NCBI GenBank assembly: GCA_023264635.1
Contig: JAHFLT010000009.1
Span: 1 to 46,483 of the forward strand
Source: Candidatus Woesearchaeota archaeon
Lineage (GTDB): Archaea; Nanobdellota; Nanobdellia; Woesearchaeales; JAGVYF01
Direction: 5' to 3'
DNA: 46,483 bases
Shown here piece by piece: positions 16,026-23,912 of this stretch. A program made the translations under genes and the position numbers. Every line of letters starts with the position of its first letter. The first letter of the stretch is position 1. The notes beneath the pieces were generated by a model, which was not told where the DNA came from, did no database searches, and saw nothing but the letters and a program-made list of their open reading frames with translations.

Positions 16026-17729
16026 ATGAGAGAGATCATTCTACCATATGCACTCCTTAATGCATTCAAGCATGGAGGAAAAGCAAGTGCGGGAGCTGTG
16101 CTCGGTCATGTCCTTGCAGCACAGCCGGAACTGAAAAGCAGAATAAAGGAAGTGCAGCAGGAAATTGCAACGACTCTGGCAGAAGTCAATTCTCTCTCTA
16201 AAGATGATCAGCTAAGGCAACTCACCAATATAGCACCTTCTTTGCTTGAAGAAAAGAAGGAGGAGAAAAAGACAGAATTAAAAGAACTGCCCAATGCGAC
16301 AAGAGGAAAAGTAGTGATGCGTTTTGCGCCGTCTCCCTCTGGTCCACTACATATCGGCCATGCGTATCTGCTTCTGTTAAACTCTGAGTACGTGAAAAAA
16401 TACGAGGGAAAGCTTATCCTTCGTCTTGAGGATACTAATCCTTCCAACATAGATGCGGGTGCATACAAGATGATAGAAGAAGATGCACAATGGCTGACAA
16501 AGAACAATGTGGCTTCTGTTGTCATCCAATCAGACAGACTACACCTCTATTATGATTATGCAGAGAAATTAGTGAGAAACGGAAAGGCGTATGTGTGCAT
16601 ATGCGAACCTGATGCGTGGAAAGAGATTATGACAAAAAAAATGTCATGCTCCTGTAGAGAGCTACCTACCATTGAGAACACTAAGCGGTACCATGCGCTT
16701 TTCATTAGTTACAAAACAGGAGAGGCTGTGTTACGATTAAAGACAGATATTACCCACAAGAATCCAGCCATGCGCGACTTTGCTTTGATGCGCATCAATG
16801 AGGAAGAGCATCCGCGCACCAAGAGAAAACATCGCGTCTGGCCGTTGATGAATTTTGCAGTAGCTGTGGATGATCATGACCTTGGCATCACCCATACAGT
16901 TCGCGCAAAGGATCACATGGATAATGAAAAAAAACAGCGATGCTTATTTGAAGCGCTTAACTGGTCTATGCCGGAACATTGTTATGTTGGACGGATAAAT
17001 TTCAAGGACCTTGACATAAGCAAGACAAAGACGAAAGAGCTTATCCGGCAAGGCGTTTACTCGGGTTGGGATGACATTCGCTTGCCGTTCTTCCGCGCAT
17101 TGAAACGCAGAGGCTACCAACCAGAAGCATTTGTACGATTTGCGCTTGAAGTGGGTTTAACGCAGAATGACAAGACCGTTTCTGAAGAAGAATTCTACAA
17201 GAACATCAATGCATTCAATAAGGATGTGATAGATGGTGCGTCGAATCGTTATTTTTTTGTGGAAGAGCCAAAAGAAATTGTGATTGAAGGTGCACCAGAC
17301 CACACAACAACATTGCTTTTGCACCCGGATAATCCTAAAAAAGGGAAGAGGATACTCAAGACGCATGAGACGTTTTACATTTCAGGTCCAGATTATGATG
17401 CACTCCATGCAGACACCCTGTACCGGTTTATGGATTGCTTGAATTTTGAGAAGAGGGGAGGGAAATTCTTTTTTCATTCGCAGGAGTACGAGCGCTATAA
17501 AGAAAAAGGAGAGCGCATCATGCACTGGCTTCCGAAGGCAGGTAATGCAGTTACCAATGTGGTCAATGTAGAAGTACTAATGCCAGACAAAACTAAGCGT
17601 ATAGGCTTAGGAGAATCTGCACTCAAGAAGCTTTATGTAGGTGATGTTGTCCAGTTCGAGCGTTTTGGTTTTGTACGATTGGATGAACGAAAAAAAGACC
17701 AGCTAATTTTCTGGTATGCACACAAGTAA
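16026..17729 (+). CDS. gltX: Glutamyl-tRNA synthetase, archaeal type
   Basis: This enzyme charges tRNA with glutamate. In archaea it often also mischarges tRNA-Gln for later amidation by GatDE. The protein has 567 residues, normal for the family. About 95 residues of helical N-terminal extension precede the Rossmann fold with RFAPSPSGPLHIGHAYLL (class I HIGH motif, near residue 109). The KMSKS equivalent is DISKTKTKELI near residue 329, followed by a C-terminal beta-barrel anticodon domain (about 390-567) typical of the archaeal/eukaryotic GluRS-GlnRS branch. A TATA-like ctttaaat (15994-16001) is 28 bases before the ATG. The next gene begins four bases after the stop. Confidence 0.95.
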   Translation: MREIILPYALLNAFKHGGKASAGAVLGHVLAAQPELKSRIKEVQQEIATTLAEVNSLSKDDQLRQLTNIAPSLLEEKKEEKKTELKELPNATRGKVVMRFAPSPSGPLHIGHAYLLLLNSEYVKKYEGKLILRLEDTNPSNIDAGAYKMIEEDAQWLTKNNVASVVIQSDRLHLYYDYAEKLVRNGKAYVCICEPDAWKEIMTKKMSCSCRELPTIENTKRYHALFISYKTGEAVLRLKTDITHKNPAMRDFALMRINEEEHPRTKRKHRVWPLMNFAVAVDDHDLGITHTVRAKDHMDNEKKQRCLFEALNWSMPEHCYVGRINFKDLDISKTKTKELIRQGVYSGWDDIRLPFFRALKRRGYQPEAFVRFALEVGLTQNDKTVSEEEFYKNINAFNKDVIDGASNRYFFVEEPKEIVIEGAPDHTTTLLLHPDNPKKGKRILKTHETFYISGPDYDALHADTLYRFMDCLNFEKRGGKFFFHSQEYERYKEKGERIMHWLPKAGNAVTNVVNVEVLMPDKTKRIGLGESALKKLYVGDVVQFERFGFVRLDERKKDQLIFWYAHK

Positions 17730-17733
17730 GCTT

Positions 17734-18060
17734 ATGACATATGTCCACTTCGTCATCTACTGTCCACCTGAATATGAAGAGAAGATAAAGCAAGCCTTAT
17801 GGAATGCTGGTGCTGGAAAATGGGGGAACTATACGTGTTATAGCTTCACCAGTGAGGGGATATCGACATGGATGCCGCTTCCCGGATCTAACCCTCATGA
17901 AGGAAAAGAAGGTGAAATAAGCAATGTAAAAGAAAAACGCATAGAAACAATTTGCTTAGAAGGAGTTGTTGATGACGTCATTATCGCAGTAAAGAAAGTT
18001 CATCCATATGAAACGCCAGCCATAGAGATATACAAATTAGAAAACGACTTAAAGAAGTAG
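17734..18060 (+). CDS. Stand-alone YqfO/NIF3-insertion-like domain protein
   Basis: The protein has 108 residues. It matches the PII/CutA-like domain inserted in NIF3-family proteins such as Bacillus YqfO: VIYCPPEYEEKIKQALWNAG, then GAGKWGNYTCYSF, a GSNPHEGKEGE loop, and the closing VKKVHPYETPAIEIYKL. The metal-binding NIF3 core is absent, so this is the domain on its own; such free-standing forms exist and their function is not established. The start is the ATG four bases after the gltX stop, giving an operon with gltX and probably the downstream glycosylase gene 15 bases on. The alternative start at 17716 would overlap gltX. Confidence 0.82.
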   Translation: MTYVHFVIYCPPEYEEKIKQALWNAGAGKWGNYTCYSFTSEGISTWMPLPGSNPHEGKEGEISNVKEKRIETICLEGVVDDVIIAVKKVHPYETPAIEIYKLENDLKK

Positions 18061-18075
18061 CTGCTTTTTGGCGTT

Positions 18076-18888
18076 ATGCCATCATTCAGTGTGGAAGATT
18101 TTTCCTTGAAACATACACTCGGATCAGGACAATTCTTTACGTATGATAAAGATGGCGAATGGTACTACATCACAACTCCCCACACCGTCTTCAAAGTACG
18201 GCAAGCTAAAAACAAAATCCATTATGACAACCTTCCCGAGAATGAGCTGAGAATATTTCTTGGTTTGGCTGTTCCCTATCCAGACATCATCCAGAAACTG
18301 CAAAAAGATAAGGTCTTACAAAAATATATTGCCAGCTGCCGCGGCCTTCGTGTCATGAGACTTGACCCATGGCAATGCACTGTCTCGTTTGTCTGCTCAA
18401 GCGCTTCTAATATTCCAAAGATCAGGCGTAGCCTTTTGCTTCTCTCTCAAGAATATGGGAAAAAAAAACAATATGACGGCAAGCACTTCTCCCTTTTTCC
18501 AGAACACGGATCCCTTGGGAAAAAGCTGAAGGATGCACGTGTCGGCTTCAGGGCACCATTTTTAGCAGCTCTCAATACAATTCCCACTTCTTTCTTCACT
18601 TCACTGACACTCATGCCTTACAATGAGGCAAAACAGCACCTCTGCTCTATGCAGGGCATTGGCGAAAAAATAGCAGACTGCATCCTTCTTTTCGCATACA
18701 ACAAATGGGAGGCATTTCCTGTAGACGTTTGGATACAGCGCGCTATCAACCAATGCTACTTCGCGGGGAAAGAAAAAGCAATCCGCGACATGCGCCAGCA
18801 TGCCCTAAAAATATTTCCCCATTACCCTGGCTATGCACAACAGTTTCTCTATCATGGTTTTAGGATTCAGGCAGGAGCAACAAAGTAG
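18076..18888 (+). CDS. ogg: OGG1-type 8-oxoguanine DNA glycosylase
   Basis: A base-excision repair enzyme that removes oxidised guanine. The protein has 270 residues. The N-terminal beta domain has LGSGQFFTYDKDGEWYYI, and a DPWQCTVSFVCSSASNI segment is typical of the OGG1/AlkA fold. The helix-hairpin-helix GPD motif is complete: MQGIGEKIADCILLFAY with the catalytic lysine at 198, and FPVDVWIQRAI with the aspartate at 217. It is close in layout to eukaryotic OGG1 and archaeal Ogg. The gene is 15 bases behind the YqfO-like gene on the same strand. Twin hairpins follow the stop and may end transcription from both sides. Confidence 0.9.
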   Translation: MPSFSVEDFSLKHTLGSGQFFTYDKDGEWYYITTPHTVFKVRQAKNKIHYDNLPENELRIFLGLAVPYPDIIQKLQKDKVLQKYIASCRGLRVMRLDPWQCTVSFVCSSASNIPKIRRSLLLLSQEYGKKKQYDGKHFSLFPEHGSLGKKLKDARVGFRAPFLAALNTIPTSFFTSLTLMPYNEAKQHLCSMQGIGEKIADCILLFAYNKWEAFPVDVWIQRAINQCYFAGKEKAIRDMRQHALKIFPHYPGYAQQFLYHGFRIQAGATK

Positions 18889-18900
18889 TATTGTTTCTTG

Positions 18901-18942
18901 TAGCGGAGCGCACAAATGTTCAATTATTAGCGTGCTCCGCTA
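18901..18942. repeat. Twin hairpin A
   Basis: An inverted repeat of 11 bp (TAGCGGAGCGC 18901-18911 with GTGCTCCGCTA 18932-18942, one G-T wobble) around a 20-base loop. The loop holds ATGTTCAATTATTAG, shared with hairpin B. It lies between the convergent ogg and nrdR genes, so it may act as a two-way terminator, although there is no T-run. Confidence 0.6.
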
Positions 18943-18946
18943 GAAC

Positions 18947-18990
18947 AGCAAATTGCAGTATAAGATGTTCAATTAGTAGTGCGATTTGCT
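18947..18990. repeat. Twin hairpin B
   Basis: A second 11-bp inverted repeat (AGCAAATTGCA 18947-18957 with TGCGATTTGCT 18980-18990, one G-T wobble) around a 22-base loop. The loop contains ATGTTCAATTAGTAG, 14 of 15 bases identical to the loop core of hairpin A, while the stem sequences are unrelated. It ends two bases before the nrdR stop codon. Confidence 0.6.
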
Positions 18991-18991
18991 A

Positions 18992-19438
18992 TTACTTTGA
19001 TATCTCTTTCAGCTCTTTCGTGAACTCTTCAATATCTGTGAAAGACCTGTATACAGAAGCAAAACGTATGTAGGCAACTTTGTCCAGCAGCTTCAGGTGT
19101 TTCATTACTTCTTCCCCAATAACTGAACTCGGTATCTCATTCTTTTCGTACTTCCTCATTTTCGTCTCTGTTTTGTCAACAACTGTATTGATCTTCTCTA
19201 TGCTTACTGGTCTTTTTTCACATGCCTTTATAACTCCCCGCCGGACTTTTTCATTGTCAAAAGGTTCTCTTCTGCCATCCTTCTTGACCACAAGCAGTTG
19301 AATAGTCTCTGCTTTTTCATGGGTAGTAAAACGCTTCTCGCACCGCAGACATTCTCTCCGTCTGCGGATGATACTTTGGTCAGCATTCCGTTTATCGATG
19401 ACCTTTGTTTCCTTGAACGAGCAATAAGGGCATATCAT
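18992..19438 (-). CDS. nrdR: NrdR-type transcriptional repressor
   Basis: NrdR represses ribonucleotide reductase genes when bound to ATP and dATP. The 148 residues have both parts of the family: a zinc ribbon with CPYC (3-6) and CLRC (30-33) plus the basic ADQSIIRRRREC stretch, then an ATP-cone domain (about 46-136) with VVKKDGRREPFDNEKVRRGV and a final VAYIRFASVYRSF. The family is mainly bacterial and patchy in archaea. No ribonucleotide reductase gene or obvious NrdR box is in the window. The gene begins two bases after the stop of the zinc-ribbon gene, so the two are one operon. Confidence 0.93.
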   Translation of the reverse strand: MICPYCSFKETKVIDKRNADQSIIRRRRECLRCEKRFTTHEKAETIQLLVVKKDGRREPFDNEKVRRGVIKACEKRPVSIEKINTVVDKTETKMRKYEKNEIPSSVIGEEVMKHLKLLDKVAYIRFASVYRSFTDIEEFTKELKEISK

Positions 19439-19440
19439 CT

Positions 19441-19833
19441 TCAGTCGAAAATGTATTCCGACTCCTTGACAAGGTCATCAGATGATTTTGCTGTATATTT
19501 CTTGACTCCCGATTTATCACAGTATGGGCAAACATAGACGTTTACGTCTGCATTACGCAGAAAGATATAGCTGCATGAGACACAGTAATATTTTTGCTTG
19601 CCAACCTCTTGTTTTGCTTCTTGTTTTCTGTCTTCCCTTTTTTCTGGGCGGGGAGCGATAGTGACGTATTCTGTTTCTTTTCTTCGCGGCATTTCTCTGG
19701 CAACAATCTTTTCTGGGTTTGTTGCACATGAAGTGCACACTAAATCCTTGCCGTTCTGGTCATAACGCATTTCTCGCATAGGAAAATCTTTTCTGCATCG
19801 TCTGCATGAAATAAGAATATCATGGCTGCTCAT
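19441..19833 (-). CDS. Double zinc-ribbon protein upstream of nrdR
   Basis: The protein has 130 residues. Two predicted zinc-binding modules, CRRC with CTSC (residues about 10-36) and CVSC with CPYC (about 84-107), are joined by a charged linker rich in Lys, Glu and Arg. The first resembles the bacterial 'probable zinc-ribbon' type that reads a Cys-x2-Cys pair near a DFPMREMRY segment. No catalytic motif is visible, so nucleic-acid or protein binding is likely. A minus-strand TATA-like box (gtttaaatag near 19867-19876) and a GTGAGGGA site precede the start. Its tight coupling to nrdR suggests joint function. Confidence 0.75.
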   Translation of the reverse strand: MSSHDILISCRRCRKDFPMREMRYDQNGKDLVCTSCATNPEKIVAREMPRRKETEYVTIAPRPEKREDRKQEAKQEVGKQKYYCVSCSYIFLRNADVNVYVCPYCDKSGVKKYTAKSSDDLVKESEYIFD

Positions 19834-19959
19834 AGTCCCTCACAACCATTCCAGAGGAGGAGTTCTATTTAAACATTTTCATCCATTTTAGATAACGCTG
19901 CTTTTTCTCTGCTTAGTTCGCAGGTAAGTTTTTCAATGCCACTCAATCTCCCTCTCGTT

Positions 19960-20622
19960 ATGAACATTGATTCCTATCTCGGCCTCGGCAAACCCGATGA
20001 GAAAAAGGAAATCGCCGTAAAGCCAGCTCTATCGGAGATTGTTTTCGAGCAGAAAGCAGTGTATGAAGAAAAAGAGATAAAACTCTATACCTTCGATGCC
20101 AGCTTACGAGCATTACGAAAACGCGGCTACGAGCGCCACCCCCGGCCAGCAGAAGCATCTGACCTTATGTGCAGAAGATTGGAAGGGAGATTGCAACCAG
20201 AACAGCAAACGGTTGTTAATGATATGTTTAGTAGTTGTGGGGAATGGCTGAGCATGGCAATGATGCGGGAAGGAAATCTGTTGCACTGTTATCTCGATCC
20301 GGAGAATCTCATATGGAATGGGAACAAATATGTTGTACGAGGAGGAAAACTGAAACACGCGGGAGAGGAAGTGTATTCAATTGGCTCATTTTATTGGTGG
20401 GTTCCCATTAAAAACGTAAACGATGCGAATCCAGCTTTGGTCGAGAAACTCTGGTCTCGTCCGTATGCAATATTACCCGAAGAGATTAAACAATATGGAT
20501 TGCTTTATCTTCCATCAGAGAACGTTTTGTGGCCAGTTGGTCACAGCAATTACGGCGGTTGGTATGATATCGGCGCCTACTTCAACTACGAGGCCTCTCG
20601 TGGGGTACGAAAAAATGTGTAG
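19960..20622 (+). CDS. Orphan repeated-family protein, copy 4
   Basis: The protein has 220 residues from the ATG at 19960, chosen because MNIDSYLGLGKPDEKKEI then lines up with the starts of copies 2 and 3. The ATG at 19936 would add eight residues. A weak AT-rich box (taagtttttc) lies about 28 bases before 19960. The first variable island reads FYWWVPIKNVN. The C-terminus departs from the family: where others end RGVAQQK or similar, this copy ends SRGVRKNV after ggggtacga, suggesting a small insertion or deletion that changed the last codons. Codon-level identity to copies 2 and 3 in the first 100 bases is high. Function unknown. Confidence 0.83.
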   Translation: MNIDSYLGLGKPDEKKEIAVKPALSEIVFEQKAVYEEKEIKLYTFDASLRALRKRGYERHPRPAEASDLMCRRLEGRLQPEQQTVVNDMFSSCGEWLSMAMMREGNLLHCYLDPENLIWNGNKYVVRGGKLKHAGEEVYSIGSFYWWVPIKNVNDANPALVEKLWSRPYAILPEEIKQYGLLYLPSENVLWPVGHSNYGGWYDIGAYFNYEASRGVRKNV

Positions 20623-20692
20623 TATTTCTTTGTAATACACACCTAAACTGTTCTATAGCTGTCTATGAAATCCCCACAAATTTCACGGATAA

Positions 20693-22483
20693 CTATCTCT
20701 TTTGCTTTTCCTCATAGCGCTGTTCTTCAACCAGTCGTCCATGACGAAACTCCCCTTTTGTGATCAATCCTTTCTTTTCAACAATCTCTGCAAGCAATGG
20801 GATATACGGCTTTGCATGCTCGAATGTTTCAATGAAAAGCTGCCTATACGAGAAATGTCCTTTTGGCGTTGTGCGTAGCCTCCAGATATACAACCACTCC
20901 CCCATATCAGCGTCAATAACCTGTTTTACTCTAAAGCCAAGCGTTGGTATGATGATAGCTTCTTCAGGACAGATTTTCCTTGCCTGTTCAAATATTTCCC
21001 TCGCCTTTTCTTGGTGCTCTTTGTAGTGCTGCTCTAATCCTGCTTCTTTGAGCAGTGATGGCACATCATAGCCAAAATCGCACGTGGGGAGAGGAAATGT
21101 CTGCCTGCTTCTCCTATGGCGTTGTATGTCTCTCCACGCTCCAAAATCGGGGTACATCTCAAAAATCATCCGTGTACCATTTAATTGCCGTAGGAATTCA
21201 TCATGGTCTCCTAATTTTTCAAATGTTTGCTCGAGCACTCCCTTTTTCTCGCTCATCGTCATTGCCTTCACACGTGCATAAACATGGTCCCACGGATAGA
21301 AGTGTCTTCCCTCTCCATAGAGAATATCTGCAATCATTCTATTCTCTAAATCTGGCGTTGCATGCAGCAGGTGCACACGTGATTCTGGCATAGTAATGCT
21401 TCCTTCCCTCTGATCATCCCTTTCCAGTACCATAACAGTTTCTAGCACTTTTTCAAGTTTTTTTTCTGTGACCATTTTGTACTCATTCGGCTGTGTATGT
21501 GTGATGAGAGTTGATAGCTCTATTTTTGCTTTTTCAATTATCTCATGGGCAACTTCCCTTGTCTCGGGAAATGGGAAAACAAGTATGTTCCTCAGCTTGC
21601 GCTCAAGCGTTCTTGCATCCTCCATGATACCAAGAGAGGTGGTAATGCCTGCATTTAGATAATAACGTGCGTTATCAAATGTTTCAGCAGTGAGCACATT
21701 CTTCCACCCGGCAAGTGATAACTCTGTTGGCTTCTGAAATGCCTTTTCCTGATACTCATTCAGCTCATGCGTCGCATACAAATACCGTTCCAAGCTTTCA
21801 GTAAAATACTTTTCAAGTTCCTCTCTTAATGGAGAAGCCGCAAGGGTGGGAGGAATCTGCACTTTCTGCTTTGCAAATGATTTGTAGCGCGTTGAGAGTT
21901 CCTGTCCATGGAAAAGCGGGTCGTCCTCCAATGCCTTTGCTGTGATAATGGAAACTCCTTCAACGATGTACGCGACAGGCGCCGTTTCCTTCAGAGATTG
22001 ATGTCCATGCTTTATCGCCCACTCTTCCAGAAACCCGGCAGCTTTTTTATCAAAAAGATGATACAGTGGCGGTTCATCCGAAGGTAAGAGATCCGCATAT
22101 TTCTTACTAATAATTTCCTTTAGTTTTTCTGGTACAGAATCATAATTATTCTCATTCTTCAAACACATCTCCAGCATAATGATTTTTTTTTTGAGAGACT
22201 CACGCAATCCGGACGGAAGCGTCTTTGCATACTCCTGATATGTTTTTTCTTTCCCCTCTGCGGGAAGAGCATCATAATCACTGTTTTTCTTTAATCCGAA
22301 CTCGACCAGAACTATCGTCTTGAGTAACGTGTCCCGCATGGGTTGATCATTTCTACTGTACATACCAAGTAGCGTTGCTTTTACTTGCGGCGGAATATGT
22401 GTCAACAATGAAACCCTATCATATGGGTGTGAAAGCAGATATGCAAGCACATTCTGTGCAGCAGGACTATACTTCTCTTTCAT
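20693..22483 (-). CDS. ThyX-like (FAD-dependent thymidylate synthase-related) large protein
   Basis: The protein has 596 residues, more than twice the length of a normal ThyX (about 220-250). Residues about 240-340 look like a degenerate ThyX half (ARYYLNAGITTSLGIMEDAR, then EVAHEIIEKAKIEL). Residues about 360-580 look like a better one, with WRDIQRHRRSRQTFPLPT carrying the RHR-x-x-S core of the ThyX motif, and WRLRTTPKGHFSYRQL near the end. The first about 170 residues are helical and unrelated to anything I know. ThyX makes dTMP from dUMP with methylene-tetrahydrofolate and FAD. The full RHRxxSxNExSxR motif is not intact, so activity is uncertain. It follows tyrS on the same strand after 53 AT-rich bases. 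Confidence 0.6.
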   Translation of the reverse strand: MKEKYSPAAQNVLAYLLSHPYDRVSLLTHIPPQVKATLLGMYSRNDQPMRDTLLKTIVLVEFGLKKNSDYDALPAEGKEKTYQEYAKTLPSGLRESLKKKIIMLEMCLKNENNYDSVPEKLKEIISKKYADLLPSDEPPLYHLFDKKAAGFLEEWAIKHGHQSLKETAPVAYIVEGVSIITAKALEDDPLFHGQELSTRYKSFAKQKVQIPPTLAASPLREELEKYFTESLERYLYATHELNEYQEKAFQKPTELSLAGWKNVLTAETFDNARYYLNAGITTSLGIMEDARTLERKLRNILVFPFPETREVAHEIIEKAKIELSTLITHTQPNEYKMVTEKKLEKVLETVMVLERDDQREGSITMPESRVHLLHATPDLENRMIADILYGEGRHFYPWDHVYARVKAMTMSEKKGVLEQTFEKLGDHDEFLRQLNGTRMIFEMYPDFGAWRDIQRHRRSRQTFPLPTCDFGYDVPSLLKEAGLEQHYKEHQEKAREIFEQARKICPEEAIIIPTLGFRVKQVIDADMGEWLYIWRLRTTPKGHFSYRQLFIETFEHAKPYIPLLAEIVEKKGLITKGEFRHGRLVEEQRYEEKQKR

Positions 22484-22536
22484 AACAACTACCCCCTGAT
22501 AAGTTTTATCTTGTTATATCTTTTGTTATCTTTTAT

Positions 22537-23610
22537 CTATCTTGTTATCTCAAAACTTTTGACTTCTTCCAGCAACTTGGCTTGTTTGCTCTTTTCAAAA
22601 TATTTTCGGACTGGATCAAGCAACTGGTTAGTGTACTCTGTTATTGTAGCTTTCACATCCATCGGATGTATTTTGTCTGCCATGTAAAGCTTACATAGTT
22701 CTTCGTACGAGCTGATATCAAGATTCCCACCCCACTTTGCTGGCCGTTTAATCGTAAGAATGGGAAATTTCTCAAAGATAATATATCGTGCATACTCAAA
22801 CACAGGATTGTCTTCTATCTGTCGCATTGGGCAGTAGGCATTGACTATCTTTTGTTTCACCTGTTCAGCAGTATCTGTCATAAAAATAGCAGTCTCTGGC
22901 TTTGACTTGGACATTTTTAACGCAATAGCTCTTTCAGCTCCGGTTGCTGCCAATGCCGGTGGCTGTCCAAGTCCCATTAACATATGATGATGCACACAAA
23001 CAGGTTTTTCTTTTCCTAGTTTAGGAGCAATCTCCCGCGCTAACATATTTACTTTTCTTTGGTCCATCCCCAGCTGTGCAATATCCACACCCAGCTCAAA
23101 GATGTCAGCAGCTTGCATGCATGGGTAAAGCAACTGGGATCCTAGGAGAGCTTCACTTTCCTCTCGTCCCATTATCTGGGCGCAGCGTGTCAACCGCTGT
23201 ACTGTGTTATGTCGAGAGATTTGTATAACTGTCTTCCAGTAATCTTCTCTGTTCACAATATCATAGCTGCGTACGAACTTCACATTATCAAGATCCATTC
23301 CACATGCTTTCCATACTTCTATCATGTAATCGCCGGTCTTTCTGATTTTATCTAAGTCTCCTCCCAACTTGTTGTTAGCCCACGCATGCCAATCTGCAGC
23401 AAGCATTACGAACTTGCATTCAGCTTTTATCATCTTATTGACATTGATTGTCCTTAGAAGTCCTTGCGCAATATGCAATGTACCTGAAGGTTCAAACCCA
23501 TCATATGCCACTGGATGTTTCTTTGTTTCAAAGAGAGTGATGAGTTCTTCCTCTGTGACAACTTCTTCTCCCACTTCTTTTACCAATTCTACACGAGATG
23601 CGATATCCAT
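22537..23610 (-). CDS. tyrS: Tyrosyl-tRNA synthetase, archaeal/eukaryotic type
   Basis: Charges tRNA-Tyr. The protein has 357 residues, as in archaeal and eukaryotic cytoplasmic enzymes. The class I signatures are GTLHIAQG (HIGH equivalent, near residue 43) and LKMSKSKPE near residue 230. Tyrosine-site landmarks are YDGFEPSG, ending in LLYPCMQAADI and DIAQLGMDQRKVNMLARE. The start at 23610 is preceded, on the minus strand, by a TATA-like box embedded in a 7-bp inverted repeat (23630-23652), a possible operator. The ThyX-like gene is downstream on the same strand. Confidence 0.96.
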   Translation of the reverse strand: MDIASRVELVKEVGEEVVTEEELITLFETKKHPVAYDGFEPSGTLHIAQGLLRTINVNKMIKAECKFVMLAADWHAWANNKLGGDLDKIRKTGDYMIEVWKACGMDLDNVKFVRSYDIVNREDYWKTVIQISRHNTVQRLTRCAQIMGREESEALLGSQLLYPCMQAADIFELGVDIAQLGMDQRKVNMLAREIAPKLGKEKPVCVHHHMLMGLGQPPALAATGAERAIALKMSKSKPETAIFMTDTAEQVKQKIVNAYCPMRQIEDNPVFEYARYIIFEKFPILTIKRPAKWGGNLDISSYEELCKLYMADKIHPMDVKATITEYTNQLLDPVRKYFEKSKQAKLLEEVKSFEITR

Positions 23611-23629
23611 GATTTTTAGACTGGGGATA

Positions 23630-23652
23630 GGGAGTATAAATATATTACTCCC
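23630..23652 (-). promoter_or_regulatory. tyrS promoter: TATA-like box inside an inverted repeat
   Basis: Perfect 7-bp arms GGGAGTA (23630-23636) and TACTCCC (23646-23652) enclose nine AT-only bases that form the only TATA candidate for tyrS. The box is centred 31 bases before the tyrS start. A protein bound to such a palindrome would block TBP, so a repressor site is a reasonable inference. The rest of 23653-23912 shows no gene; it is AT-rich and carries the promoter of the next operon towards its end. Confidence 0.5.
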
Positions 23653-23912
23653 ACTCTCTGCTCAAAACTCAGTTGTAAATCCCACCTGCATCCTCTCTAT
23701 TAGTCTGGCGTGGTCCAAATTTCAATGTTGGAAATTCTTCCAGTTTGTCAAAAATGTCATTTCCCGTAGAGATATAGTGAAAATAATGTCATTGGTTTCC
23801 TTAAAGCAATTGAAAACAGAGTTTGTCAACTTGTCTATTTTTTATTCCTTAACAGTAACAAGAAAACTTAATAAAGCAAAAACAGTTTAGTCTTCGGGAG
23901 AGGTGACATATA

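Noticed and set aside
22490-22550. Tandem TATCTTGT-like repeats between tyrS and the ThyX-like gene as a CRISPR or iteron array
   Set aside because: The units are short, irregular and without spacers; this is simple AT-rich intergenic sequence.
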